A stretch of 64,000 bases of DNA from Sphingomonas koreensis (GCA_006438735.1 RCZF01000001.1:1364001-1428000), one strand, 5' to 3'; shown: positions 28,228-36,455, counted from the first letter of the stretch. Notes: generated from the sequence alone by a model not told the origin. A program made the numbers and translations.

Positions 28228-28893
28228 ATGAGCGATTTTCCCTTCGATCTGATCGGCTTCGACCTCGACGGCACGCTGGTCGATTCGAGCGCCGATCTTG
28301 CCGCCGCGGTCAATCATGTCGTGATGGGGCTGGGTCGGCCGCCGCTCGAGGTCGCTCAGGTGCGGCGAAACATTGGCGGCGGCGGACACCGGATGCTGAA
28401 AATGAGCCTCGCCGACGCCGGCATCGACGAGCCCGACGCGCTCGACGCCCGCTACGATGCGCTGATCGCTTATTACGCCGATCACATCGCCGATGAGACG
28501 CGGCTTTATCCCGGCGTCGTCGAAGCATTGGACGCGCTGATCCACGCTGGCGCGCGTCTCGCGCTAGTGACCAACAAGGGCGAGCAGCTCGCGGTCAAAC
28601 TGCTCGGCGCGCTCGGCATCGCCGATCGGTTCGCCGTGGTGATCGGCGGCGACAGCGTCTCCCGCGGCAAGCCCGCGCCCGATCCCATTTTGGCGATGAT
28701 CGAGCGCGCCGGCGGCGGCCGCGCCGCTTTCGTCGGCGATTCCGAATTCGACGTCGCCGCCGCGCATGCCGCCGGCCTGCGGTGTATCGCCGTCAGCTTC
28801 GGCTTTCCCGGCAAGCCGGTCGCCGAGCTCGGCGCGGACGCGGTAATCGACGATTTCGCCGCGCTGCCGGATGCGCTGCGCCGGATCGGCTAG
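28228..28893 (+). CDS. gph: Phosphoglycolate phosphatase (HAD family)
   Basis: 221 residues from ATG 28228; the longer open frame from 28090 runs into glmU. The HAD nucleophile motif FDLDGTLVDSSADLAAAVNH is followed by LALVTNKGEQ (motif 2 Thr), GKPAPDP (motif 3 Lys) and FVGDSEFDVAAA (motif 4). It probably clears 2-phosphoglycolate. Its stop overlaps the convergent transporter stop by 4 bases. Confidence 0.88.
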   Translation: MSDFPFDLIGFDLDGTLVDSSADLAAAVNHVVMGLGRPPLEVAQVRRNIGGGGHRMLKMSLADAGIDEPDALDARYDALIAYYADHIADETRLYPGVVEALDALIHAGARLALVTNKGEQLAVKLLGALGIADRFAVVIGGDSVSRGKPAPDPILAMIERAGGGRAAFVGDSEFDVAAAHAAGLRCIAVSFGFPGKPVAELGADAVIDDFAALPDALRRIG

Positions 28894-29498
28894 CGCAGCA
28901 TCGGCACGGCGCCCACGGGGATCACCGTGCGCCCGAACGTGTCATTGGTGACGAACGCGAAACTGCCGTACATCGCCAGCCCGCCGCACAGGATGCCAAG
29001 CAGCCCACCGGCATGCGTCAGCCCAGGCTGCGCCATTGCCGCGCCGAGGCCGAGCAACAGGAACGTCACCCACAAGGTCAGGAAGACGAAGAACAGGATC
29101 TTGGCCAGCCGGAACGTGCCGATCCACAGGTAAAGCGTCAGCACACCCCATAACAGCAGCGCCACGCCGACGGTCGGTCCCGCCGCACTGATGTCGATCA
29201 CGCCATTGCCGGCGAACAATAGCAACAGGGCGAACCACCACCAGAACGCACCGTAGCTGAGAAACGCGGTCATCCCGAACGTATTGCGGAGTCGGAATTC
29301 GCAAATCCCCGCGACGATCTGCATCAGCCCACCAAAACTGAGTGCGAGCGGGATCACCACCGGCTCGCCGCCGGCCGGCAAAAGACCCGCATTCACCAGA
29401 CTGAGCAATACAGTCGTTAGCCCGAACGCGACCAGGCCGAGCGCGGCAGGATTGGCCTCCGCCACCGGCACCTGAGTGGAGTCGCCCGCCATCGTCAT
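28890..29498 (-). CDS. Acetate/succinate transporter, SatP/YaaH family
   Basis: 202 residues with six hydrophobic helices. The GPR1/FUN34/YaaH signature appears near the front as ANPAALGLVAFGLTTVLLS (NPAALGL at 16-22). YGAFWWWFALLLLF and a later LWVTFLLLGLG match the family, which exchanges acetate or succinate with protons. An alternative start is two codons in. It lies 59 bases downstream of the nucleotidyltransferase on the same strand, so it could be read from that cassette. Confidence 0.85.
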   Translation of the reverse strand: MTMAGDSTQVPVAEANPAALGLVAFGLTTVLLSLVNAGLLPAGGEPVVIPLALSFGGLMQIVAGICEFRLRNTFGMTAFLSYGAFWWWFALLLLFAGNGVIDISAAGPTVGVALLLWGVLTLYLWIGTFRLAKILFFVFLTLWVTFLLLGLGAAMAQPGLTHAGGLLGILCGGLAMYGSFAFVTNDTFGRTVIPVGAVPMLR

Positions 29499-29557
29499 CC
29501 CCTTTGTTGGCCGAATTTCATCGGCGCGCCTGAGGCTATGGTAGCGCTATTCCCCGG

Positions 29558-30613
29558 TCAAGCGGGGCGATAACCCTTGCGCCACTTGGTCCACAAATGC
29601 CGCGCAAGCATCGCCGGCGGCATCCGCAGCCAGTGCGAGCGCAAATAGAAGACGAACCGCGTCCACGGCCGCGTCGCCCGACCCCAGCTGTCGCGCGCGG
29701 TCAGCCGCCTACGGAACAGCGCATCTGAGCGTTCTTCATTGAGGCTCACGCGGATTGGAGATCGATAGCCCTTCACCGGCGTCCCATACATCTGCTGCGC
29801 AAGGCGGAGCGCGCGTCGGACGCTAGACGATAAGCCATGCTCCCACGCCCGCTCGAAGACGCTGAGACAGAAATCACGGTCTTGTTCGCCGAATTGCCGA
29901 ACCAGCCGGTCTATATCCCACAGGTTGCGCATCCCGCCGGCCAAGTCGCCGTCGGCGAAGAGGTGTGCAGCGGCATGGCAGATCATGTCCTCAGGCGAGA
30001 GCACGCGAAACCCATCGGCCAGCGCCACGCTGTCGGCGATCAGCGCCGCGGCGTCGGGCGTGATCCGCGCGGTCAGCGGCAGGATGGTGTGATGGACGTC
30101 GATCATCCGATCGCGGTCGCGGTGGATCAGCGGCGGCAGCTCGTGCATCCAACGGCGATAATAAGCGTCATCATAGGGATCGGGCTTGACCCATTCCCAG
30201 CCGGCGCCGAGCAACGCCTTCTCGACCGCGTCGATCGACCCGCGCGGCACGAGAATGTCGAGATCGCCGATCGAACGCCCCTCCCCTGCGCGCAAGCCCG
30301 CCGCGACGAACGCCGTGCCCTTGAGCAGCACGACCGGGCAGCCGACGCCGTGCAGCACGCGCCGCGCCATCTCCGCCTCCCACAGCGCCGCCAGCCGCTG
30401 CTGTGCCGCCGATCCGCGCGCGTCTGCCAGGATGCGTGCCGCCGCGCCCGGCATCGGCTGGCCCTCGAGCCGCAGCGCCAGCGTGCCGATCATCTGCTCC
30501 GCACGCGCCATCGCCAGCAAGGCGGTCCAGCCGGCCGCATCGAGCGCGGCGACGCTCGCCGGATCGCGCATCGCGCGCGCCAGCAGCCGCGCGTCGGTCA
30601 CAGCGCCGCCCAT
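29558..30613 (-). CDS. Nucleotidyltransferase of the HPr-rel-A cassette
   Basis: 351 residues from ATG 30613. A GTG at 30601 that overlaps the kinase stop as GTGA would give 347. The nucleotidyltransferase motif is CPVVLLKGTAF then GEGRSIGDLDILVPRG, with the metal-binding Asp pair at about 117 and 119. A helical region follows (EDMICHAAAHLFADGD, NLWDIDRLVRQF). This is the uncharacterised NTP_transf_5 type. Related enzymes occur beside lasso-peptide kinases, where they are thought to extend phosphate groups. It is the last gene of the cassette. Confidence 0.82.
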   Translation of the reverse strand: MGGAVTDARLLARAMRDPASVAALDAAGWTALLAMARAEQMIGTLALRLEGQPMPGAAARILADARGSAAQQRLAALWEAEMARRVLHGVGCPVVLLKGTAFVAAGLRAGEGRSIGDLDILVPRGSIDAVEKALLGAGWEWVKPDPYDDAYYRRWMHELPPLIHRDRDRMIDVHHTILPLTARITPDAAALIADSVALADGFRVLSPEDMICHAAAHLFADGDLAGGMRNLWDIDRLVRQFGEQDRDFCLSVFERAWEHGLSSSVRRALRLAQQMYGTPVKGYRSPIRVSLNEERSDALFRRRLTARDSWGRATRPWTRFVFYLRSHWLRMPPAMLARHLWTKWRKGYRPA

Positions 30614-31458
30614 AACGCCTCGACCTGCGTGATTGCGGCCTCGGCATCGGGATAATCGATCGCCCGCGCCGGGACGGTCGTCACCAGCCGCGTGAGCGCA
30701 TCGAAGCCCCGCTCGCCGAGCGCGACATAATTGGTCGACGCCTGCGTCAGCCGCACGAACACTTCGCTCGCCCCCAGCGCACGCGCGGCGGCCGCGAAAC
30801 CGAAGCGCGGGAACACCAGCAGCGCCGGGATCGCCGGCTCGCCCATCGCCGCCACCGCGCGGGCATCGGGCACGAGATGGCGAATATCGCCCTTCGGCGT
30901 CGCCTTCATCAACGGGCCGAAGCGGCCATCGGGCGCGACGCGGCGCATCACCTCGATCGCTTCGTTCTTGAGGCTGATCAGCCGGGGAAAGGCGTGGACC
31001 AGCCCGGTCTCGGGCTCGATCAGCGCGAATTCGTCGCCCATCAGCCGCCAGCCACGAGCACCGAGCAGCGCCGCCAGCGTCGATTTGCCCGCGCCCGACA
31101 AGCCACTCATCAGCAGCGCCCGTCCGTCGCGTTCGACCACCGAGGCATGGAGCAGCAGATAGCGCCGCTGACCCAGCGCCATCTGCAGGTTCATCGCCAT
31201 CTCGGCGGCAAGCAGCCCCTGCGCGAGCGGCAGCGGCGCCGCCTCGGGCAGCACGAAATCGCCGCCGAGCATCACCGCCGGCCGCAGCCAGCGCCGCCAC
31301 GGCCGCGCGGCGAACAGCCGCACGGTGAAATCGGCAATGCCGTCGTCCGGCTCGGGATAGCCGGCGTAGAGCGTCTTCAGCTGGTCGATCGGCGCGCGCC
31401 AATCCGATCCGACGCGAAAGCCGACCGGGCCGATCCGCACACCGAACACATGCCTCAT
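30598..31458 (-). CDS. HprK-related kinase A
   Basis: 286 residues. The HPr-kinase-like core has HASVVERDGRALLMSGLS, then the Walker A GLSGAGKST at 119-127 and an acidic pair MGDEFALI (Asp142, Glu143) just after it. The first 100 residues are a separate uncharacterised domain. The protein lacks the canonical HprK N-terminal domain. It matches the family named 'HprK-related kinase A'. The start overlaps the PqqD-like stop as ATGA. The substrate is unknown; HPr itself is not encoded nearby. Confidence 0.85.
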   Translation of the reverse strand: MRHVFGVRIGPVGFRVGSDWRAPIDQLKTLYAGYPEPDDGIADFTVRLFAARPWRRWLRPAVMLGGDFVLPEAAPLPLAQGLLAAEMAMNLQMALGQRRYLLLHASVVERDGRALLMSGLSGAGKSTLAALLGARGWRLMGDEFALIEPETGLVHAFPRLISLKNEAIEVMRRVAPDGRFGPLMKATPKGDIRHLVPDARAVAAMGEPAIPALLVFPRFGFAAAARALGASEVFVRLTQASTNYVALGERGFDALTRLVTTVPARAIDYPDAEAAITQVEALWAAL

Positions 31459-31730
31459 GCGGCGACGATCAGCCCCGCCGACACCAGCTCGCCGAGGCGC
31501 GCGTCGAGGGCGCCCGCGCTGGCGTCGCCCAGTTCGAACGACTCGCCCAGCGCCGCCAGCAGCGCATCGCGCGTCATCGATCGCCCGTCCAATGCGGCGA
31601 GGATTTCGGGCGCCGGCGTCGTGACGAGATGCGTCAGCCCCGAGGCGCGGTGGAAGATCAGCGTGAACTCGTCGAGCGCAACGACGCGCATCTGGTCGGC
31701 CGGCACCGCGCGGAACGAGCGGCCGGCCAC
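31455..31730 (-). CDS. PqqD-like protein of the HPr-rel-A system
   Basis: 91 residues. The pattern FTLIFHRASGLTHLVTTPAP, EILAALDGRSMTRDALLAAL and a final winged helix (LDARLGELVSAGLI) is PqqD-like. PqqD folds are RiPP recognition elements that hand a peptide substrate to a modifying enzyme. It starts 5 bases after the Tat-exported protein ends and overlaps the kinase by 4 bases, so it should be made in step with both. Confidence 0.8.
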   Translation of the reverse strand: MAGRSFRAVPADQMRVVALDEFTLIFHRASGLTHLVTTPAPEILAALDGRSMTRDALLAALGESFELGDASAGALDARLGELVSAGLIVAA

Positions 31731-31735
31731 GGCGA

Positions 31736-32146
31736 TCAGCCGCGCGGCATCTGCAGCGATGCGAAGCAGGTAAAGCCGCTGGTGCCCGATTGCAGCCGGC
31801 GGATATATTTGATGTAGGCCTGGCTCTGTTCGTAGCTGGTGCCCGGCAATTGCCCGCCGACGAGCGCGGTCTTCACGTCCTCGCCCTTGAACGGGATCGA
31901 GGCCGGCGCGAACGCGCCCGGCGTGCCGGCCGGCACCACCGATCCGTCGGCAGCGATATAGCTGCCTGCGCGGCCGGCATCGGGCACCGGGATGTCGCAG
32001 GCGATCACCGAGGCGTTGGTCTGCGCCAGCGCCGGGCGGATCGAGACGATCGCCGACGCGCCGACCGCGCCGAGCATCAGCGCCCGCCGCCGGGTGGGGG
32101 CAGGTTCGGCCGCGGGGCCGGCTGCTGGGGGCGTCTCGTCGCTCAT
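31736..32146 (-). CDS. Tat-exported small protein, first gene of the HPr-rel-A cassette
   Basis: 136 residues from ATG 32146. Residues 1-41 are a twin-arginine signal (PTRRRALMLGAVGASAIV, cleavage after PALA at about 41). The mature 95 residues hold two cysteines (Cys50, Cys127) and end GTSGFTCFASLQMPRG. Serine and threonine are frequent near the C-terminus. I do not recognise a domain. Its position ahead of the PqqD-like protein and kinase makes it a candidate substrate of the cassette. The longer open frame to 32575 runs antisense through phoR. Confidence 0.7.
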   Translation of the reverse strand: MSDETPPAAGPAAEPAPTRRRALMLGAVGASAIVSIRPALAQTNASVIACDIPVPDAGRAGSYIAADGSVVPAGTPGAFAPASIPFKGEDVKTALVGGQLPGTSYEQSQAYIKYIRRLQSGTSGFTCFASLQMPRG

Positions 32147-32246
32147 CGCCGCATCATCCTGTCGCCATTGCCCTTTCATATTCGTAAAGCAGGCGCAAGA
32201 CCGGGGATCGGGCGACCTGCCCGGCGTGCAGCGGGATCGAACCAGA

Positions 32247-34193
32247 ATGACACAAGCGATGCGGAATCGATGGATCATGGTCGGCGTGCCGATTGCCGTC
32301 GCGGCGCTGCTGCTGGCGCTGTTCGTCAGCGTCGCGGCGGCGGTCGCGCTGATCGCCGGCGGGGTAGCGGTGGCAGCCGGGACGCTGCCCGGACGGCCGG
32401 CAACGAGCGACAATGCCGAGCCTGCGCCGCCCGCAGCCAGCACCACCGCGCCCGTTATCGAGGCGATCGCCGAGCCCGTCCTCGTCGTCAGCGGCAACCG
32501 CGTGACCGAGGCCAACAGCGCCGCGCGCGCGCTGCTCGGCGACCACATCCTCGGCGAAGACGTCCGTCTCGCCATCCGCCACCCCGCCGCGACCGAGCGG
32601 CTTGCCGATGTCGGCGGCGATCAGGACGGCGAGGGCGTCGCGCTGATCGGGCTGGGCGTGCGCGATCAACGTTGGGAAATGCGCGTGTCGCCGGTCGAGA
32701 GCGGCCGCCGCATCGTCCAGCTGATCGATCGCACCGGCAGCTATGCGGCGGAGCGGATGCGCGTCGATTTCGTCGCCAGCGCGAGCCACGAGCTCAAGAC
32801 CCCGCTCGCCTCGATCCTCGGCTTCGTCGAGACGCTGTCGGATCCGGAAGCCGGCGGCGATCCCGATCTGCGCGCGCGCTTCCTCAAGATCATGGCCGGC
32901 GAAGCGGCACGGATGCAGCGGCTGATCGACGATCTGCTGTCGTTGTCGCGGATCGAGGCGGAGAAATATCTGCCACCCGCCGATCGCATCGATCTCGCCG
33001 CGCTCGCCGGCGAAGTCGTCCGCGACATCGTCCAGAGCGGCGTCGCGTCTGCCGAGATCGTGCTCGATGCGCCCGCCGGGCTCGCCGCGGTGCCGGGGGA
33101 CCGCGCGCAACTCTCGCAGGTGCTGCACAATCTGATCGGCAATGCGATCAAATACGGCCGCGCCGGCACGCCCGTGACGGTCACGCTCGCGCAGCCGACC
33201 GCGGCCACGCTGCGCATCACCGTCGCCGATCAGGGCGACGGCGTCGCGCCAGAGCATATCCCGCGGCTCACCGAGCGCTTCTACCGCGTCGATCCGGGCC
33301 GCAGCCGCACCGTCGGCGGCACCGGGCTCGGGCTCGCCATCGTCAAGCATATCGCCGAGCGGCACCGCGGCCGGCTCGATATCACCAGCGTGCGCGGCAT
33401 GGGCACCAGCGTCACCTTGCTGTTGCCCGCCGCGCCCGGCGGCGAGGCGCTGTCATCAAAACGTCACGACGGCGCGCCATCGGCGGAACGAACGGAACCG
33501 GAGGGCGCGATTCTGACGACCGGGCAAGCCGATCCGAACATCGGCGAATTGCGGGGCCTGATCGCCGAAATGGGCGGGCTGGCGGAGGCGTCGATCGGCG
33601 CCGCGGTCGATGCGCTGCGCCGCCGCGATCTCGTCGCCGCGCAGCGCGTGATCGCCGGCGATCGCCGCATCGACATCCTCGAAAGCGAAGTCGAACGGCT
33701 CGCCGTCAGCCTGATCGCGCTGCGCGCGCCGACCGGCGAGGATCTGCGCGAGGCGGTCGCCGCGCTCAAGATCGCCAGCGTCGTCGAACGCATCGGCGAT
33801 TATGCCAAGAATATCGCCAAGCGCGTCGCCGCTATCGACGAGGGCGGCGAGATCGAGCCGCTGGCGATGCTGCCGGCGATGGCGCGGATGGCGAGCGCGC
33901 TCGTCCACGACGTGCTCGATGCCTTCGCCGCGCGCGATGCCGAGGCCGCCGTCGACGTCAGCGAACGCGACCGCGCGATCGACGATTTCTACAATTCGAT
34001 ATTCCGCGTGCTCGTCACCTACATGATGGAAAACCCCAAGAGCATCGGCGAGGTCGCGCATCTGCTGTTCATCGCCAAAAACCTCGAGCGCGTCGGCGAT
34101 CACGCCACCAACGTCGCCGAAATGGTCTATTATGCCGCCACCGGCGCCCACATGGCCGAGCGCGAACGCGGCGGCCGTCTGCCGCTGAACTGA
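32247..34193 (+). CDS. phoR-phoU: PhoR-PhoU in-frame fusion: phosphate sensor kinase joined to PhoU
   Basis: 648 residues with no stop between the parts. Residues 1-45 hold membrane segments; 70-165 form a PAS-like domain (IEAIAEPVLVVSGNRVTEAN). The HisKA box SASHELKTPLAS has His181. The ATPase has NAIKYG and GGTGLGLAIVKHIAERH, ending near 396. Residues 397-422 are a linker (SSKRHDGAPSAERTEPEG). PhoU begins at about 423 (GELRGLIAEMGGLAE) and runs to the end (GEVAHLLFIAKNLERVGDH). Usually pstSCAB separates phoR from phoU. A GGAGG lies 8 bases before CTG at 33513, so PhoU might also be made separately from a rare start. phoB follows after 11 bases. Confidence 0.88.
   Translation: MTQAMRNRWIMVGVPIAVAALLLALFVSVAAAVALIAGGVAVAAGTLPGRPATSDNAEPAPPAASTTAPVIEAIAEPVLVVSGNRVTEANSAARALLGDHILGEDVRLAIRHPAATERLADVGGDQDGEGVALIGLGVRDQRWEMRVSPVESGRRIVQLIDRTGSYAAERMRVDFVASASHELKTPLASILGFVETLSDPEAGGDPDLRARFLKIMAGEAARMQRLIDDLLSLSRIEAEKYLPPADRIDLAALAGEVVRDIVQSGVASAEIVLDAPAGLAAVPGDRAQLSQVLHNLIGNAIKYGRAGTPVTVTLAQPTAATLRITVADQGDGVAPEHIPRLTERFYRVDPGRSRTVGGTGLGLAIVKHIAERHRGRLDITSVRGMGTSVTLLLPAAPGGEALSSKRHDGAPSAERTEPEGAILTTGQADPNIGELRGLIAEMGGLAEASIGAAVDALRRRDLVAAQRVIAGDRRIDILESEVERLAVSLIALRAPTGEDLREAVAALKIASVVERIGDYAKNIAKRVAAIDEGGEIEPLAMLPAMARMASALVHDVLDAFAARDAEAAVDVSERDRAIDDFYNSIFRVLVTYMMENPKSIGEVAHLLFIAKNLERVGDHATNVAEMVYYAATGAHMAERERGGRLPLN
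33450..33467 (+). promoter_or_regulatory. Pho-box-like sequence inside the PhoR-PhoU junction
   Basis: CTGTCAT-CAAA-ACGTCAC. The first half equals the alphaproteobacterial Pho-box repeat CTGTCAT; the second matches 4 of 7. The 4-base spacer and the placement just after the PhoR ATPase domain fit the promoter that normally lies ahead of the pst genes. It is now within the open frame (codons 402-407). Confidence 0.5.
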
Positions 34194-34204
34194 AAGGACG
34201 ATCG

Positions 34205-34897
34205 ATGCCACGCGCCAACATGCTGCTGGTCGAGGACGACGCCGCGCTCGCCGAACTGCTGGTCTATCATTTCGAACGCGAGGATTTCGCGGTCCGCCGC
34301 ACGCCCGATGGTGAAGAGGCGCTATTGCTAGCCAAGGAAACGCCGCCCGATATCGTGCTGCTCGATTGGATGCTCGAAGGGCTGTCGGGCATAGAGGTGT
34401 GCCGCCGGCTGCGGCGGATGACCGAAACCGCCAACGTGCCGATCATCATGCTCACCGCGCGCGGCGAGGAGGAGGACCGTGTCCGCGGCCTCGAAACCGG
34501 CGCCGACGATTACGTGACCAAGCCGTTCAGCCCCCGCGAGCTGGTCGCGCGCGTCGGCGCGGTGCTGCGCCGCGTCCGCCCCGCGCTGGCCGGCGAATCG
34601 CTCAGCTACGCCGATCTCGAGATGGACACCGTCGGCCACAAGGTTCGCCGCGGCGGCGAGGTGATCCAGCTCGGCCCCACCGAGTTCCGCCTGCTCAAGC
34701 ATTTCCTCGAACATCCCGGCTGGGTGTTCTCCCGCGAGCGACTGCTCGACGCCGTCTGGGGGCACGATTCGGATATCGAGGCGCGCACCGTCGATGTCCA
34801 CATCCGCCGCTTGCGCAAGGCGATCAATCTTGGCGACCGGCCGGACATCATCCGCACCGTGCGCTCGGCCGGCTATGCGCTCGATACCGGGGCCTGA
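34205..34897 (+). CDS. phoB: Phosphate regulon response regulator PhoB
   Basis: 230 residues with AAAGGAC before the ATG. The receiver domain has LLVEDDAALAELL, the phosphoacceptor Asp in VLLDWMLEGLSG (about residue 54), MLTARGEEEDRV and ADDYVTKPFSPRELVARV. The C-terminal winged helix has LGPTEFRLLKHFLEHPG, FSRERLLDAVWG and RTVDVHIRRLRKAIN. It activates phosphate-starvation genes when phosphorylated by PhoR. It is transcribed with phoR-phoU. Confidence 0.95.
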   Translation: MPRANMLLVEDDAALAELLVYHFEREDFAVRRTPDGEEALLLAKETPPDIVLLDWMLEGLSGIEVCRRLRRMTETANVPIIMLTARGEEEDRVRGLETGADDYVTKPFSPRELVARVGAVLRRVRPALAGESLSYADLEMDTVGHKVRRGGEVIQLGPTEFRLLKHFLEHPGWVFSRERLLDAVWGHDSDIEARTVDVHIRRLRKAINLGDRPDIIRTVRSAGYALDTGA

Positions 34898-34997
34898 TCA
34901 AAGAACGGAATCGGATGCGCAACGAAGCGTGCAGACGTGCGTTTCCCCCCTGCGCATTCAAGAATCAGCGCTCGAAAACAGTGCACAGGAGATCAGC

Positions 34998-35396
34998 ATG
35001 AAGCTCATCCTTATGGCCGCGGCCGTCGCGTTCGCCGTCCCCGCGATGGCGCAGACGACCACCGACGATCAGACGCAAACCGATACGTCGGCCACCGACG
35101 ACACGATGGCCGCGCCCGATCCGGCGATGCAGACGCAGGATCAGACGGCCCCCGATGCGAGCGACCAGTCGATGGCCGCGCCGGCCCCTGCCCCGGCGAT
35201 GGCCGGTGATCCCGCCGGCGGCTATGCGCCCAGCACGCCGCCGATGTCGGGCCCCGCCACGCCGGGCGCGAACGTCGTGTTTCAGCCGTCGGCCTCGCCG
35301 AGCCAGGCTTTCCCGCCACCGGCGCCGCTCGCGAGCTATCCGACCTGCAAGCGCGGCCAGACCGACAAGTGCATCGAGGCGCATAGCCCGAAGTAA
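34998..35396 (+). CDS. Exported Pro/Ala/Met-rich protein
   Basis: 132 residues from ATG 34998 with AGGAG upstream. The signal peptide MKLILMAAAVAFAVPAMAQ cleaves after AMA. The mature chain is low-complexity (TTDDQTQTDTSATDDT, SMAAPAPAPAMAGDPAGGYA) and ends with two cysteines in SYPTCKRGQTDKCIEAHS. It is probably periplasmic or cell-envelope attached and unstructured. I do not recognise a family. A strong hairpin terminator follows. Confidence 0.72.
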   Translation: MKLILMAAAVAFAVPAMAQTTTDDQTQTDTSATDDTMAAPDPAMQTQDQTAPDASDQSMAAPAPAPAMAGDPAGGYAPSTPPMSGPATPGANVVFQPSASPSQAFPPPAPLASYPTCKRGQTDKCIEAHSPK

Positions 35397-35414
35397 TGCC
35401 ACAGTAACGATCGC

Positions 35415-35450
35415 CGCGCGCGGTGGCCCAGCGCCGCCGCGCGCGTCTTT
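35415..35450 (+). terminator. Strong hairpin terminator
   Basis: The stem CGCGCGCGGTGGC / GCCGCCGCGCGCG (one G-T wobble) closes on a short loop (CCAGC) and is followed by TCTTT. It lies 19 bases past the stop of the exported protein and before the short-chain dehydrogenase gene. Confidence 0.75.
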
Positions 35451-35507
35451 CCCTCCCCCGGTCGATCGCATATCGAGGCGCCACATTCGAGTCCGGGAGA
35501 CAGTTCA

Positions 35508-36407
35508 ATGAGCATCCGTTTCGACAATCGCGTCGCCATCGTCACCGGCGCCGGCGGCGGTTTGGGCCGCGCCTATGCGATCGAACTGGCGAAGCGCGGC
35601 GCGAAGGTCGTCGTCAACGATCTTGGTGCGTCGCGAGACGGCACCGGCCATTCGGACGCCGCGCTGGCAGTCGTCGCGGAAATCGAAGCCGCCGGCGGCG
35701 AAGCCATGTCGAACGGCGGCAGCGTCACCGACTATGATCACATGATCGAGATGGTCGCTAGGGCCAAGGAAAAGTGGGGCGGCGTCCATATCCTCATCAA
35801 CAACGCCGGCGTGCTGCGCGACAAGAGCTTCGCCAAGATGGAGCCGGCCGACTTCGATTTCGTCGTCAAGGTGCATCTCACCGGCTCGGCCAATGTCACC
35901 AAGGCGGTGTGGGAAACGATGCGTGAGCAGAATTACGGCCGCATCTTGATGACCGCCTCGTCGACCGGCCTGTTCGGCAATTTCGGCCAGGCCAATTACG
36001 GCGCCGCCAAGCTCGGCCTCGCCGGGCTTACCAAGACGCTGTACCTCGAAGGCGCGAAATACGGCATCAAGGTCAATACGCTCGCGCCGACCGCGGGCAC
36101 GCGGATGACCGAGGATCTGTTTCCCGAAGAAGCGTTCAAGGCATTCGCGCCCGAGCGAGTCGCTCCCGCAGCGCTATACCTGGTATCCGAAGACGCCCCG
36201 ACCAATGCGATCGTCGGCGCCGGCGCCGGCGTGTTCCAGGCCGCTTATGTCACGCTGACCCCCGGCGTCGCGCTCAAGGGCGACGCGTGCACTCCCGAAG
36301 GCGTCGCCGCGCATTGGGCGCAGATCACCGATCGCACCGGCGAGATCGTGCCACAATCGGGCGCCGAACAGTCGCTGCTGATCATGAAGACGTTGCAGGC
36401 GAGCTGA
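35508..36407 (+). CDS. Short-chain dehydrogenase, peroxisomal-multifunctional (HSD17B4) type
   Basis: 299 residues. The coenzyme loop is AIVTGAGGGLGRAYAIELAK, and VVVNDLGASRDGTG, the catalytic block MTASSTGLFGNFGQANYGAA plus Lys, and NTLAPTAGTRMTEDLFPEE match 3-hydroxyacyl-CoA dehydrogenases of the HSD17B4/MFE-2 branch. The C-terminal extension (VTLTPGVALKGDACTPE) after the SDR core also fits. It is probably a beta-oxidation or steroid/acyl-CoA oxidoreductase. Standalone. Confidence 0.88.
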   Translation: MSIRFDNRVAIVTGAGGGLGRAYAIELAKRGAKVVVNDLGASRDGTGHSDAALAVVAEIEAAGGEAMSNGGSVTDYDHMIEMVARAKEKWGGVHILINNAGVLRDKSFAKMEPADFDFVVKVHLTGSANVTKAVWETMREQNYGRILMTASSTGLFGNFGQANYGAAKLGLAGLTKTLYLEGAKYGIKVNTLAPTAGTRMTEDLFPEEAFKAFAPERVAPAALYLVSEDAPTNAIVGAGAGVFQAAYVTLTPGVALKGDACTPEGVAAHWAQITDRTGEIVPQSGAEQSLLIMKTLQAS

Positions 36408-36455
36408 TCCCCAGCGCGGCGCCACGCCCCGGTGTCCGGCCGCGGCGCGGTGTCG

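Noticed and set aside
29558..32146. Complete lasso-peptide gene cluster
   Set aside because: Only the kinase, nucleotidyltransferase and PqqD-like parts resemble one. No asparagine-synthetase-like cyclase, no transglutaminase-like protease and no short precursor with the needed ring residue is visible.
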